This document shows positions 22,801 to 36,017 of a DNA stretch of 64,000 bases, one piece after another (within the stretch, counting starts at the first letter, position 1; each line of letters begins with the position of its first letter). Source of the stretch: Tremella fuciformis (Eukaryota > Basidiomycota > Tremellomycetes > Tremellales > Tremellaceae). A program made the position numbers and the translations under genes. The notes beneath the pieces were generated by a model. The model did no database searches. It worked only from the letters and a program-made list of their open reading frames with translations, and was not told the origin of the DNA. Location of the stretch: NCBI GenBank assembly GCA_032768795.1, contig CP136490.1, positions 4,960,001 through 5,024,000 of the forward strand, given 5' to 3'.

Positions 22801-22904
22801 GGTTTGACCGAGCTCGCAATGGTGCCAGTGGCACTCTTGATCGTGCTGGCGACTTTGCTGGTGATGTCGTCGCCGGAGCCCGAGCCAGAGGAGAGGGACG
22901 CCAT
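19818..22904 (-). CDS. Calcium-binding mitochondrial aspartate/glutamate carrier (aralar type)
   Basis: I could splice 19 exons (22904-22729, 22495-22410, 22363-22295, 22251-22241, 22197-22157, 22113-22040, 21994-21926, 21883-21762, 21717-21606, 21565-21210, 21168-20973, 20929-20829, 20783-20623, 20578-20566, 20519-20500, 20458-20443, 20397-20184, 20142-20063, 20012-19818) into one frame of 703 aa. The N-terminal half has EF-hands, the best being [13 protein letters not shown]. The C-terminal half has three mitochondrial-carrier repeats with signatures [26 protein letters not shown] and [13 protein letters not shown]. It exchanges aspartate and glutamate across the inner membrane in the malate-aspartate shuttle, tuned by Ca2+ (family knowledge). 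Two microexons are 11 and 13 nt. Intron 1 is about 233 nt, far longer than the rest. Confidence 0.93.
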
Positions 22905-23152
22905 GCTGCCGCTATCGACTATGCTCGCGATGAGCGGGTGACTAGGGGAACTGAGAGGGGGGTAGTAGCGAGGGAGGGGTTGTTGGCAGTTTACAGCCAA
23001 AAAGTCGGATCACGCCGGTAAAGGTGAATTCAGGGAATCGCAGTATAATTCCGCCGAGGACGGGGAAGCTCGGGGCCCATTACCTCTATGCTTGTCTTCA
23101 ACAAGGACCATTTATCCGGGGCGGGTTTCAGCATCAGACTTGTACCCTGGTC

Positions 23153-24220
23153 ATGGTGATGGCGACGGCGACGGCGACGGCGACGATGGCGCAGGTAGCA
23201 GTGGGAAGCAGGGGCGTGGGGCTGCCTGTCCTGCCCTCGCCGGAACAGCTCGTCAGTCTGTCCCCGAACAGTGGTGCGGTGTTGGCCGAGACGAGGGTGT
23301 CGCTCGATACGCTGAGGCAGTTCAAGCTGGCCATCCAAACGGGTCAGATCGGTGAGTCCTCTCAGACCTCCGTCATTGAGGTGCTGACACCGACCAGCCC
23401 TGCCTTCGTCTGCACCAGACCCTCTGCCACCACTGCCGCCCGTCCCGAATCCCTCGCCATCATCGTATCGTCCCCCGACCGGCCCCTTGGCATCTTCGTC
23501 CAAATCGGCCCGACCGAATCCCCGTCCAGGTCTGTCTGAACAATCGGCAATGGCGAAGGCCCAGACAGTTCTCGAGCTGGTGGAAGCGTTCAACGATGCT
23601 CATTCCGCTTCGAACGATTCCAACGAGATGTGCAGAGCGGCGTACGACCAAGGACAGTCGGCTGTGAGGGTGCAGTGGGGCGCGCAGAAAGATAAGGGCG
23701 CAGCGTGGATCTTCTTGTCGGGCGCAGGCAGCGGCAGACTGGACGACATTTCAGTCGAGAGCGTCAAGCTGTATCCGGAAAAGGCAGAGGTGTGTCTGAT
23801 GTGGTTCGACGCTGCACACAATATTAACAGACAGCGGACGGGCGTGCATGATGATCCCGCTTCGGTGCCGCATCAACAGCTCGGCCGCCATCTCTCCGAA
23901 TTGGACGTCAGTCTGCCCGAACTGATGGTCGGTCCACATTGATCGCATGTGGGACGAGCGTTCACTAATTATTACAGAACCGTGTGGGACCGATTCCGAC
24001 CCTTATCCGCCAGCCCTGCTTTTACTGCCAGCGCCACTTCAGACCATCTGACGGACTGCCCTTATCACGGACAGGCTACATCGAGCCCCCAAAGCCTCCT
24101 CGCAAAGCAGCCGAAGCGAGTGATCCCCCTCTGCCTGATCCCGGCAAGGACGAGGGGGATACGGCCGTAAATCCTCAAGGACGCTGGGTGTGCTGGCACC
24201 CATCGTGCGAGCCGGCATAG
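23153..24220 (+). CDS. Unrecognised protein with C-terminal Cys/His pairs
   Basis: Exons 23153-23351, 23398-23927, 23978-24220 encode 323 aa in one frame. The N-terminus is short and low-complexity; ATGs at 23153 and 23186 are both possible, and the DNA there is a GGCGAC repeat. The middle has a Pro/Ser-rich linker and then a folded-looking part (AKAQTVLELVEAFNDAHSAS, SAVRVQWGAQKDKGAAWIFL). The last exon carries CFYCQRHF and, after a linker, WVCWHPSC, a possible zinc-binding site made of two Cys/His pairs. I do not recognise the family. It starts 249 nt from the divergent carrier gene. Confidence 0.6.
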
Positions 24221-24269
24221 ACGGATCATCTCGAGACGACATGCATGTTGTTGTATCTCAGCTACACAC

Positions 24270-25679
24270 TTAAATGACAGCCTGGTCGAGGGCTGGTCGC
24301 TGGAACCCAGGCGGGAAGACCTGTCGCGTATTGATGTTCACCCTCGCCGTAGCCATGAACCGCTTCACGCCAGCCATGGTCTCATCATCGTCGTCGTCTG
24401 GGTCGAAATGCGAGGGAAGGGTACCTTCCATGATCCTTGGCACGCCGTGGTATGCCCTACGCCCCTGGCCCGACATGACGAAGACGTCGCCGCTCCTGAG
24501 GAGGATCGGCAAGGGCTCGTCTTCCCTGCTCTCGGTGCCAAGGAGGAAGATAGCCGAGTGGCCAAGAGATATGGAGACAAGCGGTCTGCTGGGATCGAGT
24601 CTAGGCTGTCAGCTGGCGGAGCAGAGCAAGCAGCTAACAGACTCGGCACGATCGACGTGACCCATGAGCGTGTCGTTGAGCTGGTAAAAGTTGACGATGC
24701 CTGTATCTGGTGTATAATCTTCCTGCCACTTGCTCCAATCCTCGGGCGCGTGTAGGTCTGCAGAGAAGACCTCTGCCCATGGTATGCTTTGGACGATAGA
24801 CTGGCAGATGGCAGCGAGCGGCTTGGGAAACTCGATGGGCGTTTCGGGTGTAAAGTCGTACGCCTTGGTCGACCACTGCATCTCAGCGTCCCGTATGCGA
24901 AATTCGGGTGAGACAAGGGCACCTGGTACACCCAGCCGAGGTTGGCCCATCTCAGTTCTCGCATGAGACGTTCGGCAGTCTTTGGCTTGACCGCCTCGCT
25001 GGGCGCCATGCCCAGCGTCTCTCGGTTGGCGCGCAAGACCTGCTCGTACCCCACCACAGCCCCTGGCAGAGTCTCGATGACCTTTCTCGGGCCCTGATTC
25101 TCCAACGCTGCCAGTCTCGCTCGTTCTCGTCCTTCTGCGGACAGGGTCGCATATATCGGATGTATGAGGTCGGGCGAGTCACGTATATATCGCTCGAACA
25201 GGTCGGGCGGGAGATCATAGTGCGTAGACAAGGAAAGCGGGTTGGGCGGCCGGGTGTAGTCTGCCAGTGCGGCACGAGCCAGCTCGAGCTGCGACACTTC
25301 GTCCAGGTAGCGAGGAAGTAGGATACAGCCTGCACGTCAGGAGACGCACTAGGAAGGGAGAGGTTGATATACCAGGCGCGACTAGCCATGCCTCCTTGCC
25401 GCTCGCCAAGGTGATGCGCTGCAGATGTGCGTAGTCTTCAGCAGGTCTCTCGCCCCTTTCTCGCTCTTTGCCTTTCCACGACCGCCTAGGATTCGCTGAC
25501 GGCGGTGCCCACCATCCCGCGCGCCAGACGGGGTCATCTTCTTGGTCCTGCGGACGGGAGAGGTCTACCACTCCCCGCTTGAGCAGGGATGGGTATACAC
25601 CTTGGACCGACCGGTTCTTGTAGTATCGCTCGGCGAGGCGGAACGCCGTGTACTGCGTCGGTTCGGGACTCGGTGCCAT
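24270..25679 (-). CDS. AlkB homologue 1-like Fe(II)/2OG dioxygenase (ALKBH1)
   Basis: Four exons (25679-25373, 25329-24923, 24875-24639, 24605-24270), 428 aa. The 2OG-Fe domain is clear: NFYQLNDTLMGHVDRAE supplies the HxD pair, SLGHSAIFLLGT the next strand, GDVFVMSGQGRRAYHGVPRI the distal His, and ARVNINTR the Arg that holds 2-oxoglutarate. ALKBH1 proteins act on tRNA and DNA methyl groups, often in mitochondria (family knowledge). The third intron would be only 33 nt and adds three residues (SPR) relative to the family; its true edges may differ, but an intron is needed because the frame stops. A DDDDDET acidic insert lies before the last strand. Confidence 0.9.
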
Positions 25680-25940
25680 GTCGTGGCTCGCAGACGTAGA
25701 ACCACCTCGACTCGTCACTGGCGTTGAAGAAAGGACAGGTGAAACGGGGAACAAGGACGTGTCGGGGAAATTTTAGTGGACCTCCTCCACCCTGCCTCGA
25801 GTCATTCGCTAGCCAATCGACAGCACCAAGAAATCAAGATGCAAATCGTCGCATAGGCTGTGAGGAAAATAACAAAGAGCCTAAGACAACCGCCTCCCCT
25901 CCCTACCTCACCGCCGTACATCCCAAAGTCTGCTCTCCAT

Positions 25941-26701
25941 CTAGATCTTGACCTCCTTGAGGCCGTCCTTCCAGAAGGTGAAGTAAGGGGTGGTGCCGTC
26001 CTCGCGGTAGTTCTGCCCGTCAGCGTGTGGCCTCATGCCGGCAGCAGGGGTAATCTCACCAGGAGCGCAACCATGCCCTCGGGGTTCATGCTCTCTCCAA
26101 CGAAGAACTCGTAGTCCTTGAAGTTGCCGACGATCTTCTTGGCGAGGTCCTGGGCGCCCTTCTCGAACGCGGCCACGCGGTCCGGGTTCTTTGCTTGCAG
26201 CTCGGTCTTGACGGCCTTCATGTAGCCCTTGAGGTAGGTGAGGTACGACTGCAGATCAGCCTCCACACCTTCGCCACCCCGCACCGCCCGATGCTTTACG
26301 CCGGATGAGACGGAGCATTCACCTTCTTGTCGAAAGCGGTGGGCTGGAGACGCATAGAGTGGACGACGTTGTTGACCTGCTCAGCGCCGTTCTCGAGGGC
26401 CTCCTCGGCCTCCTCAGCAGAGGGGTTGCCACCTGGGCATCAGCCCGCCGCCCCACGCTGGCGCAGGCAGCAGCGCGACTGACCAATGTCCACATCGCCC
26501 TCCTTGACGATGATCAAGCTGCAGTCGACCTCGTAGGCAATGTCGCCGACCTCCTTGCTGGCAATCAGCAACTTTGACTTTTGACATTCTTTTTGACTTC
26601 TTTGCGCCGGAACGTGTTCGGCGTCAAAGGAGCTGGACGTACACGTCGAACGCGTCCGAGAGCATCTCGTCGCCGGAGATAATGTCGGTGTAGAGAAGCA
26701 T
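25941..26701 (-). CDS. Translationally controlled tumour protein (TCTP) homologue
   Basis: Five exons (26701-26643, 26557-26484, 26432-26323, 26248-26060, 26012-25941) encode 167 aa, the usual TCTP length. The start MLLYTDIISGDEMLSDAFDV, the block EVDCSLIIVKEGDVDIGGNPS and the end YREDGTTPYFTFWKDGLKE are textbook for the family. TCTP is an abundant, conserved, growth-linked cytosolic protein that helps control translation and stress responses (family knowledge). The GTACGT donor in intron 1 was chosen because it restores the family string DAFDVKEV. Confidence 0.96.
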
Positions 26702-27912
26702 GGCGGTGGTGTATTACTGTGAGGTGTGTATGGAAGAAGAGATGAGAGAATGGAACGGTGCAAAGGTCCTTGGGAGAGCTGGAGCACCCCTTCCGCCCCT
26801 TGGTGTCCACCAAGAAAAGAAATCTTGACGCCGCAAATCACTCCACGTGTACTTTTCGGCGAAGGAGGACATACGGGTGATAAGATGCCTTCCCTCTCTA
26901 CCATCCTGTCGAAAGCACTTCTTGCTGCACCCTGTCCGCTGCAAAGATGCTGTCGAGAGGCTCAAGCATGGAATGCCCCCAGTAGAACGTATCTGTTGGG
27001 AATACATTGGGGGTGTCTGATGAAGACGGCGAGCTGATTACGGCCGATCAACGAAGGAGACCGCTCGTCTAGCGCTCGCCTCGGCTGCGTTCCGCCACGA
27101 CATGCATCTCGCATCATAACCGTCTACTCGAGTACTCGAATTCAATCTCCATGCTACGCCCACACTTCACGCTGCGTTCTGCAACGTCTGATCAATAACA
27201 GTCGAGGCTGATCGGAGCTCGAGTGGCGATCGCCGAATGGGCATACGCAGCTCCGCCGACCGAGACGAAGAGACATGAAAAATCCCTCTCCGACACCACC
27301 TGACAGCCAGTCAGCAAATGAGCCGGCCGCGGAGACAGTCGCTCTTGTCTGATGAGCTTAGCGCGATCGTGGTCTGCGTCATCAGCCAGAGCAAAGTCTG
27401 ACCGGACCGCCGACGCCGAGCTGCCGTTCTCGGCTTGGGCCGTCAGCAGAGCTGCTGATGCTGATGCTGCTATTATTTGCCACTGGCCCTTTGCCCTTTG
27501 GGTCTGCTGACTAGACTGACGTCCGTCGACTCGACTGCAGACGGACACCCGTGGTCGTCGTCGGCCGCGCTTAAACGCGGCGGCGACGCTTGTATGCAGT
27601 TATTGGGCTGAATTGACGGCCTACGTCAGCTGCGATTGCGCTCTGCGATTGAGACCGACCTTGTGCTCCTGCTTACCAAAGGACCCACTGGGCGCTCGCC
27701 GTTCTACTGCCTTCCAGGCGAAGCCGTCCGGAACGAGGAGCGGCCTTCCTAAGCAAGAAAAGACGCCCTGCCGAGCTGCCCCGAGTGCTGACAGATATAT
27801 AAGAGCCGCTGATGCCCTTCTGAACGTCTTCACTCACTCGCAACAATCCACACATCTGGCCTCCTTTGAGAAACACCTCACCGCACACCAGCTCTTATAA
27901 TCGACCATCACC
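26702..27912. other. Intergenic region, shared promoters of TCTP and a four-TM gene
   Basis: About 1.2 kb between divergent genes with no family-like frame. A TATA-like TATATAAG lies at 27796-27803. Nothing else was recognised. Confidence 0.6.
27796..27803 (+). promoter_or_regulatory. TATA-like box of the four-TM protein gene
   Basis: TATATAAG lies 110 nt before the ATG at 27913. A short CT-rich, CACTCGCAACAAT-type leader follows. No other TATA is nearby. Confidence 0.5.
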
Positions 27913-28663
27913 ATGGCCCGCGGACGTGCTGCTGCTCGTGAGTACCCAACCACCCTACTCGACTTGAAGCTGACCGGTAGCCGGCTCGGACAAGCCCAAG
28001 GAGCGCCATCCCGTGCACTTCAACCTGATCTTCCGCTCGGCGCGCCAGATCACCTACTTTGTGCTGTTCACGCTGTGGATCTGCCTTTCCATCGTCGAGC
28101 TTGGCCTCGTCTCGCAGCAGATCCACCGCTTTGGCGGGCGATTCCGCTCAGACTGGCCGACGCAGGAGTACGGCCACGCCATGGGCCTGCTGCTGTTCAC
28201 GTCGATCATCTCGCTCCTCTTCGGCCTGTTCCACTGGGCCCTCAGCCTCTTCCTCTACCTCCCCATCTTCCTCGTATGTCCCCCCTCCATCTCGAGCGGC
28301 GATTATTGCTAACGCTCAGGCGATGGGCGTGTGGTGGGGCACCGGTGCGGGCATCTTTGAGAGCACGCCCTTCGGCCACGGTCTGCAGTGCGGCAACCCG
28401 ACCGCGAGCTTCCCTGCGGCGTACCAGCCTTATGTCTCGCAGTGCTCGCGCGTGACTGCGATCGAGGGTCTGGCTTGGGCCATGTGTAAGCCGCCCCTGT
28501 CGGCCGTCAGTAGACGCAATACTGACAGGCAGTCGCGCTGGCTGTCATCGGCCTGTTCTTCACCTTTGTCGACAAGTTCAGCATCCACAGCAGGCGCAAC
28601 GACATCTACGACCTCAAGCCTGACGAGGAGGCGCAGCCCATCAACCGCGCACCAAAGGCGTGA
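27913..28663 (+). CDS. Four-TM, MARVEL-like membrane protein
   Basis: Exons 27913-27937, 27981-28273, 28320-28485, 28533-28663 give 204 aa. A basic N-terminus (KPKERHPVHFN) is followed by four hydrophobic segments: ITYFVLFTLWICLSIVELGL, GLLLFTSIISLLFGLFHWAL with SLFLYLPIFLAMGVWWGTG, and ALAVIGLFFTFVDKF. A Cys-containing loop (LQCGNP...SQCSRVT) lies before the last helix and could form a disulphide. This resembles fungal MARVEL-like plasma-membrane proteins, role unknown. The acceptor of the last intron (GGCAG) was chosen so the frame enters FALAVIG. Confidence 0.75.
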
Positions 28664-28817
28664 GCCACTACCTTCAGTTTCCAGTCAACACCTGGAGACG
28701 AGAAGACGCAATGGAGATAGAGCCGAAGAGACTGTATCGATACAGTAAATCAACATATCTATAATGTGAATGCAAATCATAATCTCATGATCGACGCCTT
28801 GAGTCCCGTTCAGTGCT

Positions 28818-30630
28818 TCAGGCAGGGGCAAACTCGGTGTGATGTTTTCCCTTCTCATGTCCGGGTTCAGCTTGGCCTTTGATGTCGTAATTGTGATGGC
28901 CAAAGTCTGTCTTTAGTTCAGTAACTAGACAGCTTTGCGGGCGCTCACAATCCAGCTCCATCTCCTCGAAATCTGTTGGGAGGTTCTTGCCCGAGACAGC
29001 CTTCATCCATTCGAGTGTTGCTCCAATAGCAGGAGCCACAGCGTCCGCCTCGATGGCGAAAGAGTACAGCTTCTTGACCGCCTGATATGTGCCAGCGAGC
29101 TCCTTGGCCACTTCAGATATTGACTGCAGGAGGTTCTTGGGCTCAGATGGGCCAAAGTTCTCGAGCTTGGGAAGGAGAAGATCGCAGATGGCATCAGACT
29201 GAATAATGCACCCCGCCCGCCAAATCTTCATGCAGTTGGCTAGGGAGATGCCCCATTCCTGGTCCGCGGAGGCTTTGGTAATGATCTGTCAGTGTCAGTT
29301 ACGCTTAGACATGCAATTCCTTTCCCAACTCACAGCGAGACCCTGCACAAAACCGCCCATAACGCAGCCGTAGACCGCCTGCTCGACCGTTTTCATCATG
29401 TCCTGCTCTTCTTTCTCGTCGAGCTTGCCGGGACGAGGTTGTGGGAGTTTCATGTTTTTGACGACATCCAGCCGCTCGTATTTGTCGGACGATATGATAC
29501 GTAACTGATGAGAGGCAGCGATGGCAGGAGCAGCGACATGTCGAGTTGCGACCTCCTGTCCTGTCAGTTGATAGTCGCAGAACTGGAAAGCGACGGACCC
29601 TAGTGGACCAGGTGCCAGTTCCCTCGGAGAGGTCCACATCCTGTGTCACCTTGTCCTCGTAGCCTTCGACGATACCCCGCTGGTCTTCGATACCATCCCC
29701 TTCCTTGAACCGCAATCCTTTGTAGCCGATCCCAATGAGATAGTTGCCGCGTAGCGGACCTTGTTTGTACCATTTCTCGAAGTAATCGGATATCTTGTCG
29801 TTCGAGAGGCCGAACTGATACGCCAAGAGAGCTCGAACTTCGCATAGGATGGAGAGGTGAGCGTGCTCGATCCCATTGTGGATCATCTTGACATCTGTCT
29901 GTAAGACCCGACGTCTTGTGTCATGCTGCACTCACAATGACCAGCACCGCCTGGTCCCATGTACATGACACAAGGGTCCCCGTTCGGTGTCCTGACGGCC
30001 CATTTCTGCAAGAACGGCTCGACAATATCGTAGGCCGCCTTACTGCCACCAGGTGAGCAAGACGGACCATGCCGGGCTGCTTGGTCTACGACATCAACTC
30101 CGGCCTCAAGCCAGGTGTCACTGTCAACCCACATCCCCCGGAGACGCCCATACCAATCCACTCGACACCCTTCTCCTTGGCCTTCTTCTGCCGAAGTTCG
30201 GTCGACTCCCACCACTCATTGCCGCCATCAATGATGATATCGCCCTCATCCAGCAAAGGCAGTATCTCGTCAAGAATACCGTCCACAGCTTTCCCATGCG
30301 GCAAAGAGAGCACAAAGACTCTAGGTTTCTTCTTGTCCGTCCCGGCGCCCTTAGGGAACGCTTTGACAAGCTTTTCGAGCGACGAGAACCCGTGGACTAG
30401 CTTGATGTCGACCGAGTCGGTGTCTTGTGCTTGCTTGAGCACTTTTTCTACGGCTTCTTTCTTGTAGTCGTAGAAGCCGATCGTATACCCGTGCTCGGCG
30501 AATAGGAGGGTCATGCCCTGCTGTTTGAGCTGGATATTCCGAATAGAGAAGCGCTCACCGAGCCCATAGAACCCGAGCCGACAATGCCGATTTCCACATT
30601 TGTTATCTTGTCGTTGTCGAGGTCTGCCAT
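28818..30630 (-). CDS. GND1: 6-phosphogluconate dehydrogenase, decarboxylating
   Basis: Seven exons (30630-30559, 30520-30133, 30085-29936, 29894-29599, 29555-29334, 29285-28949, 28906-28818), 517 aa. It makes ribulose-5-phosphate and NADPH in the oxidative pentose phosphate pathway (family knowledge). NADP-binding GIVGSGSMG, DEGDIIIDGGNEW, the GVSGGYQAARHGPSCSPGG loop, and the signature core YMGPGGAGHYVKMIHNGIEH are all present, as is the C-terminal GTYQAVKKLYSFAIEAD...FGHHNYD end. Splicing intron 3 to give GHYVKM confirms the model. Its length is slightly above the usual 480-500. Confidence 0.96.
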
Positions 30631-31103
30631 GGTGCCAGACGAAGGAATGTCAGTGTACAGTTGAGCTCTGTGTTCTCGTCTATGCTGTCATGCCATGGTC
30701 TGTCCACAATCCAGTTGAGAGCATGACGTAGCAGGCACGTGCGCCGAAAATAGGTACAAAGGTACGAGATCCCAGTAATCTGCGAGCGGGAATCAGCATT
30801 CGAGACTGATACATGCTTGACCTGCGCTCACAACACGTCAGGCTGCATGGCAAGGTGAATGCTCTTGAATGTTCTGCCGCGCGAGACGCTATGCATGTGT
30901 TAGCGCTCGTTGTCGACCCGACTTCGGTGCAACCTCGGTATCTAGTGGAGCCGCATGGGCTGAATTAGCCGATTCCGCGGGCCGGTCCGGTTGAGTCAGG
31001 TGGAGGTAGTCCAGAACCCACACGAGAGCCATCAGTAAGGCCCCCTTTTGTCTCTCTCTCTGTCTCTTGACCTTGACAGCTTCTCGGATAGGCAACAGTA
31101 GAC
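30631..31103. other. Divergent promoter, GND1 and alpha-glucosidase
   Basis: About 470 nt, no gene seen. A TCTCTCTCTGTCTCT tract lies at 31051-31065, just before the alpha-glucosidase start. Confidence 0.5.
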
Positions 31104-33383
<2,280 letters not shown>

Positions 33384-33597
33384 ACATGGATGACCGCTTT
33401 GGGTCACCACATGTGTACCGTATATGCATTCCGACTTCTGAGACCTGATCGACTGATCGGGATGTTTGTCTCACCATCCTGTCAACTGACCTTCGGCAAG
33501 TGCACAGAGGGCACAGGTATGCACGAGCCGTTGCATCGGCGTTGACGAACAGTCGCAAGTCCCCCTATCCAGCATCCGACCGACCCGCTGTTCCTCG

Positions 33598-35815
33598 ATG
33601 AACGATCATCATCTTCGATTCCGCTCGCCGAACCCCGACAACTCTCCCCGCCCAGACCCCCCTTCGCCCTATCCCGACATCCTCTCGCCTTATCTGACCT
33701 CTCGGGCGGAGGGTCACTCGTCAAGTTTACCGCCGCACCTCTCGCCCTTACTCACCGCGTCGTCCTTCCACTCACAGCGGTATTCTGGGAGAGAGGCCGA
33801 AGGAGCCTCACGGTATGCAGCAGGACCGTCGTCGAGGGGTTTTTCCGTCAGGAAGAGCCGCTTGTCACGATCAGAAGATCACAGAACTCGGCATGATGTC
33901 GAAAGTGAGGTCGGAGGGAGAAGGAGTCTCCTGTATGTCAGTCCCGCTTCGACGCGCACACCCTCCGAGGCGGGTACGACGGACGTCGACCGCCGCGCGA
34001 CATATTATCGACGGAAACCCGTACCTGCCCTGCCTGAAGATATCGTCCATGAGGAACCACCGGACCTAGATGACGTTCATCTTCACGAGGAATGTCTCCA
34101 GGATGCCTCCGGCGCGCACGGATCCGAAGAAGAGGCATTTAGGGGGTCGAACGTCGGGCGGTCCTGGGTACGGCCGCCCGTGCGACAAGATTCACACGCC
34201 TCAATGGCGTCGGACAACACTGCCACTTCATGGTGGACGCTGCTGAATCCCTTCTCCCGCGCCATGAGCATGCGCAGCTCCCGGCCTCCTCGATCCGAAG
34301 TCCTGTCGCACGAAAGCAGCGGGGCGCCCTTGACCGGCGACGGGCACACGATGATGCGAGATCGCTCGGCGAGGATGAGCGGGAAGTGGACGCGCTGGGA
34401 GGCTTTGCGCCCTATGCACCGTGCTAGGACACAGACGACCATGTCCATGTCTCCGTCAGCAAGTAGAACCCATTGTCTGGAGGATATCGATGAACGGGCC
34501 GAGGGCGTCCATTCTTGTGAGATGGTCCATTCACCCGAAAGTATACACCTGCCAGTCCAAATCGAGCGCTCGCGCTCGCGAAGCTTCTTACCGCACTTGC
34601 CCATTCGCCGCAATGCGACGAGGCGTGCCGCTGCCCCTCAGCGTGCCAAGGCAACAGCGGCGGACACTGCTGCCAAAGAGGAAGAAGCCCTCTTTGGCGC
34701 TCTGGGGCGATACGGCACGAAGATCACGCGCAAGTACCCCGACGTCAAGAAGAAGAGCACAGCATGGACGACAGAGCGCTGGATCTTGCTGTTGTCAGTG
34801 ACGAGTGTGCGTCTGGTCCTTGTGTCTGCTCGAGCGCTCCCCTAAATTTCGCAGATGTTCGTGTATGGTCTGCTGGGCCTGCTGTGGGCGGGCCAACTCG
34901 CCCTCCGCCTGTCGACAGGTAGCGACGTCACCGTGGTCTCTGACCCAGACATCTTGCTGTGTCAGCTACCAGCTTGATCGCCGCTGTAGCTGACGGACAG
35001 TCTTGCTGCTGTCGTCCATCCTGTCCCTGTTGTCCGCGTTGATCGGCCTGACGGGCCTCATGCTCATCTCCCGACCGATACTGGCATTCTACGCACTCTT
35101 CCTCTGGCCCACCCTGTTGGCACTATGCTTCGTCGGCTATACGGCGTACAAGCGCGGTCACCTGAACCTCGAGCGCAAGCTCAACCAAAGCTGGAGCCAG
35201 TGGCTGTCCGACGCGGACCGTGCGCGTATCCAGCTCGCCCTGGGATGTTGCGGGTACTACAACCCACTTCGTCAGTCCTCCCTTCACATACCTCAGCGTA
35301 GCCGCGCATGCTGACCGTGTGCCAGACGACGCGACGTATTCTCTCAAGTGTTATCCACGATCACCACTGCCTGGATGCAAGTCCAAATGGACGCTATTTG
35401 AGCGTGCGGCATTATCCACTTTCTCCCGCTGGGCATTTGGGATCATCCCCGTTCACCTGCTCAATATTGTCATTTCGATCTTGTGTGCCAATCATGTAGA
35501 TCGGCGGTTTGGTACGGGCTTGACACCAGAACCTTACCGCTTGAAGTGAGTCTCGAGGTTTACTGCGCGAACACAGAACAGTCTGTTGATAGATGCAGAC
35601 AAGGTGACGTGCGGGACCAAGCGCTTGCGCTGCTGGACTCCATTCCCGCCGCTTCAGTCGGACAGCCTTTGCCCGTCTATCCGGGCCGCAGAGACTCTGC
35701 GACGGTCGATCAGGAGATGAGAGTGTACATGGACCGTGCGGGTTCGAGAGGTAGCTCCCATACCCTGCCGCCATACGCTAGCTCAGCCAGTTTGCCTAGA
35801 GGGCCGAGCAGATGA
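33598..35815 (+). CDS. Tetraspanin, fungal Tsp2 type with long N-terminal tail
   Basis: Exons 33598-34806, 34855-34918, 35001-35270, 35326-35545, 35599-35815 give 659 aa. About 400 residues of Ser/Arg/Pro-rich, disordered N-terminus precede the tetraspanin core. Four helices follow (WILLLSVTSMFVYGLLGLLW; VLLLSSILSLLSALIGLTGL; ILAFYALFLWPTLLALCFVG; FGIIPVHLLNIVISILCANH). The large loop has the CCG motif (LALGCCGYYNPLHD) and further Cys (LKCYPRSPLPGC). The tail ends PRGPSR. In pathogenic Cryptococcus the Tsp2-type tetraspanin affects membrane properties (family knowledge). The 82-nt intron 2 is longer than its neighbours. Confidence 0.88.
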
Positions 35816-36017
35816 CGCTTCATGGCGACTACTCCCATCGATGCATACTATAAGATTAGGCTCCAACTGCCCGTTTTGCTTCTATCGTCCTTGACCGCGC
35901 TTCTTTGCGTCTATTTTACGTTTGCGCCCCGCTTCTACCTGCCCGATTATATACTTCTTTCCCATATCATCCCCTTCCCTTCTCTTCCCACCCCGCGCAC
36001 GTTCGAATAATTGACAA

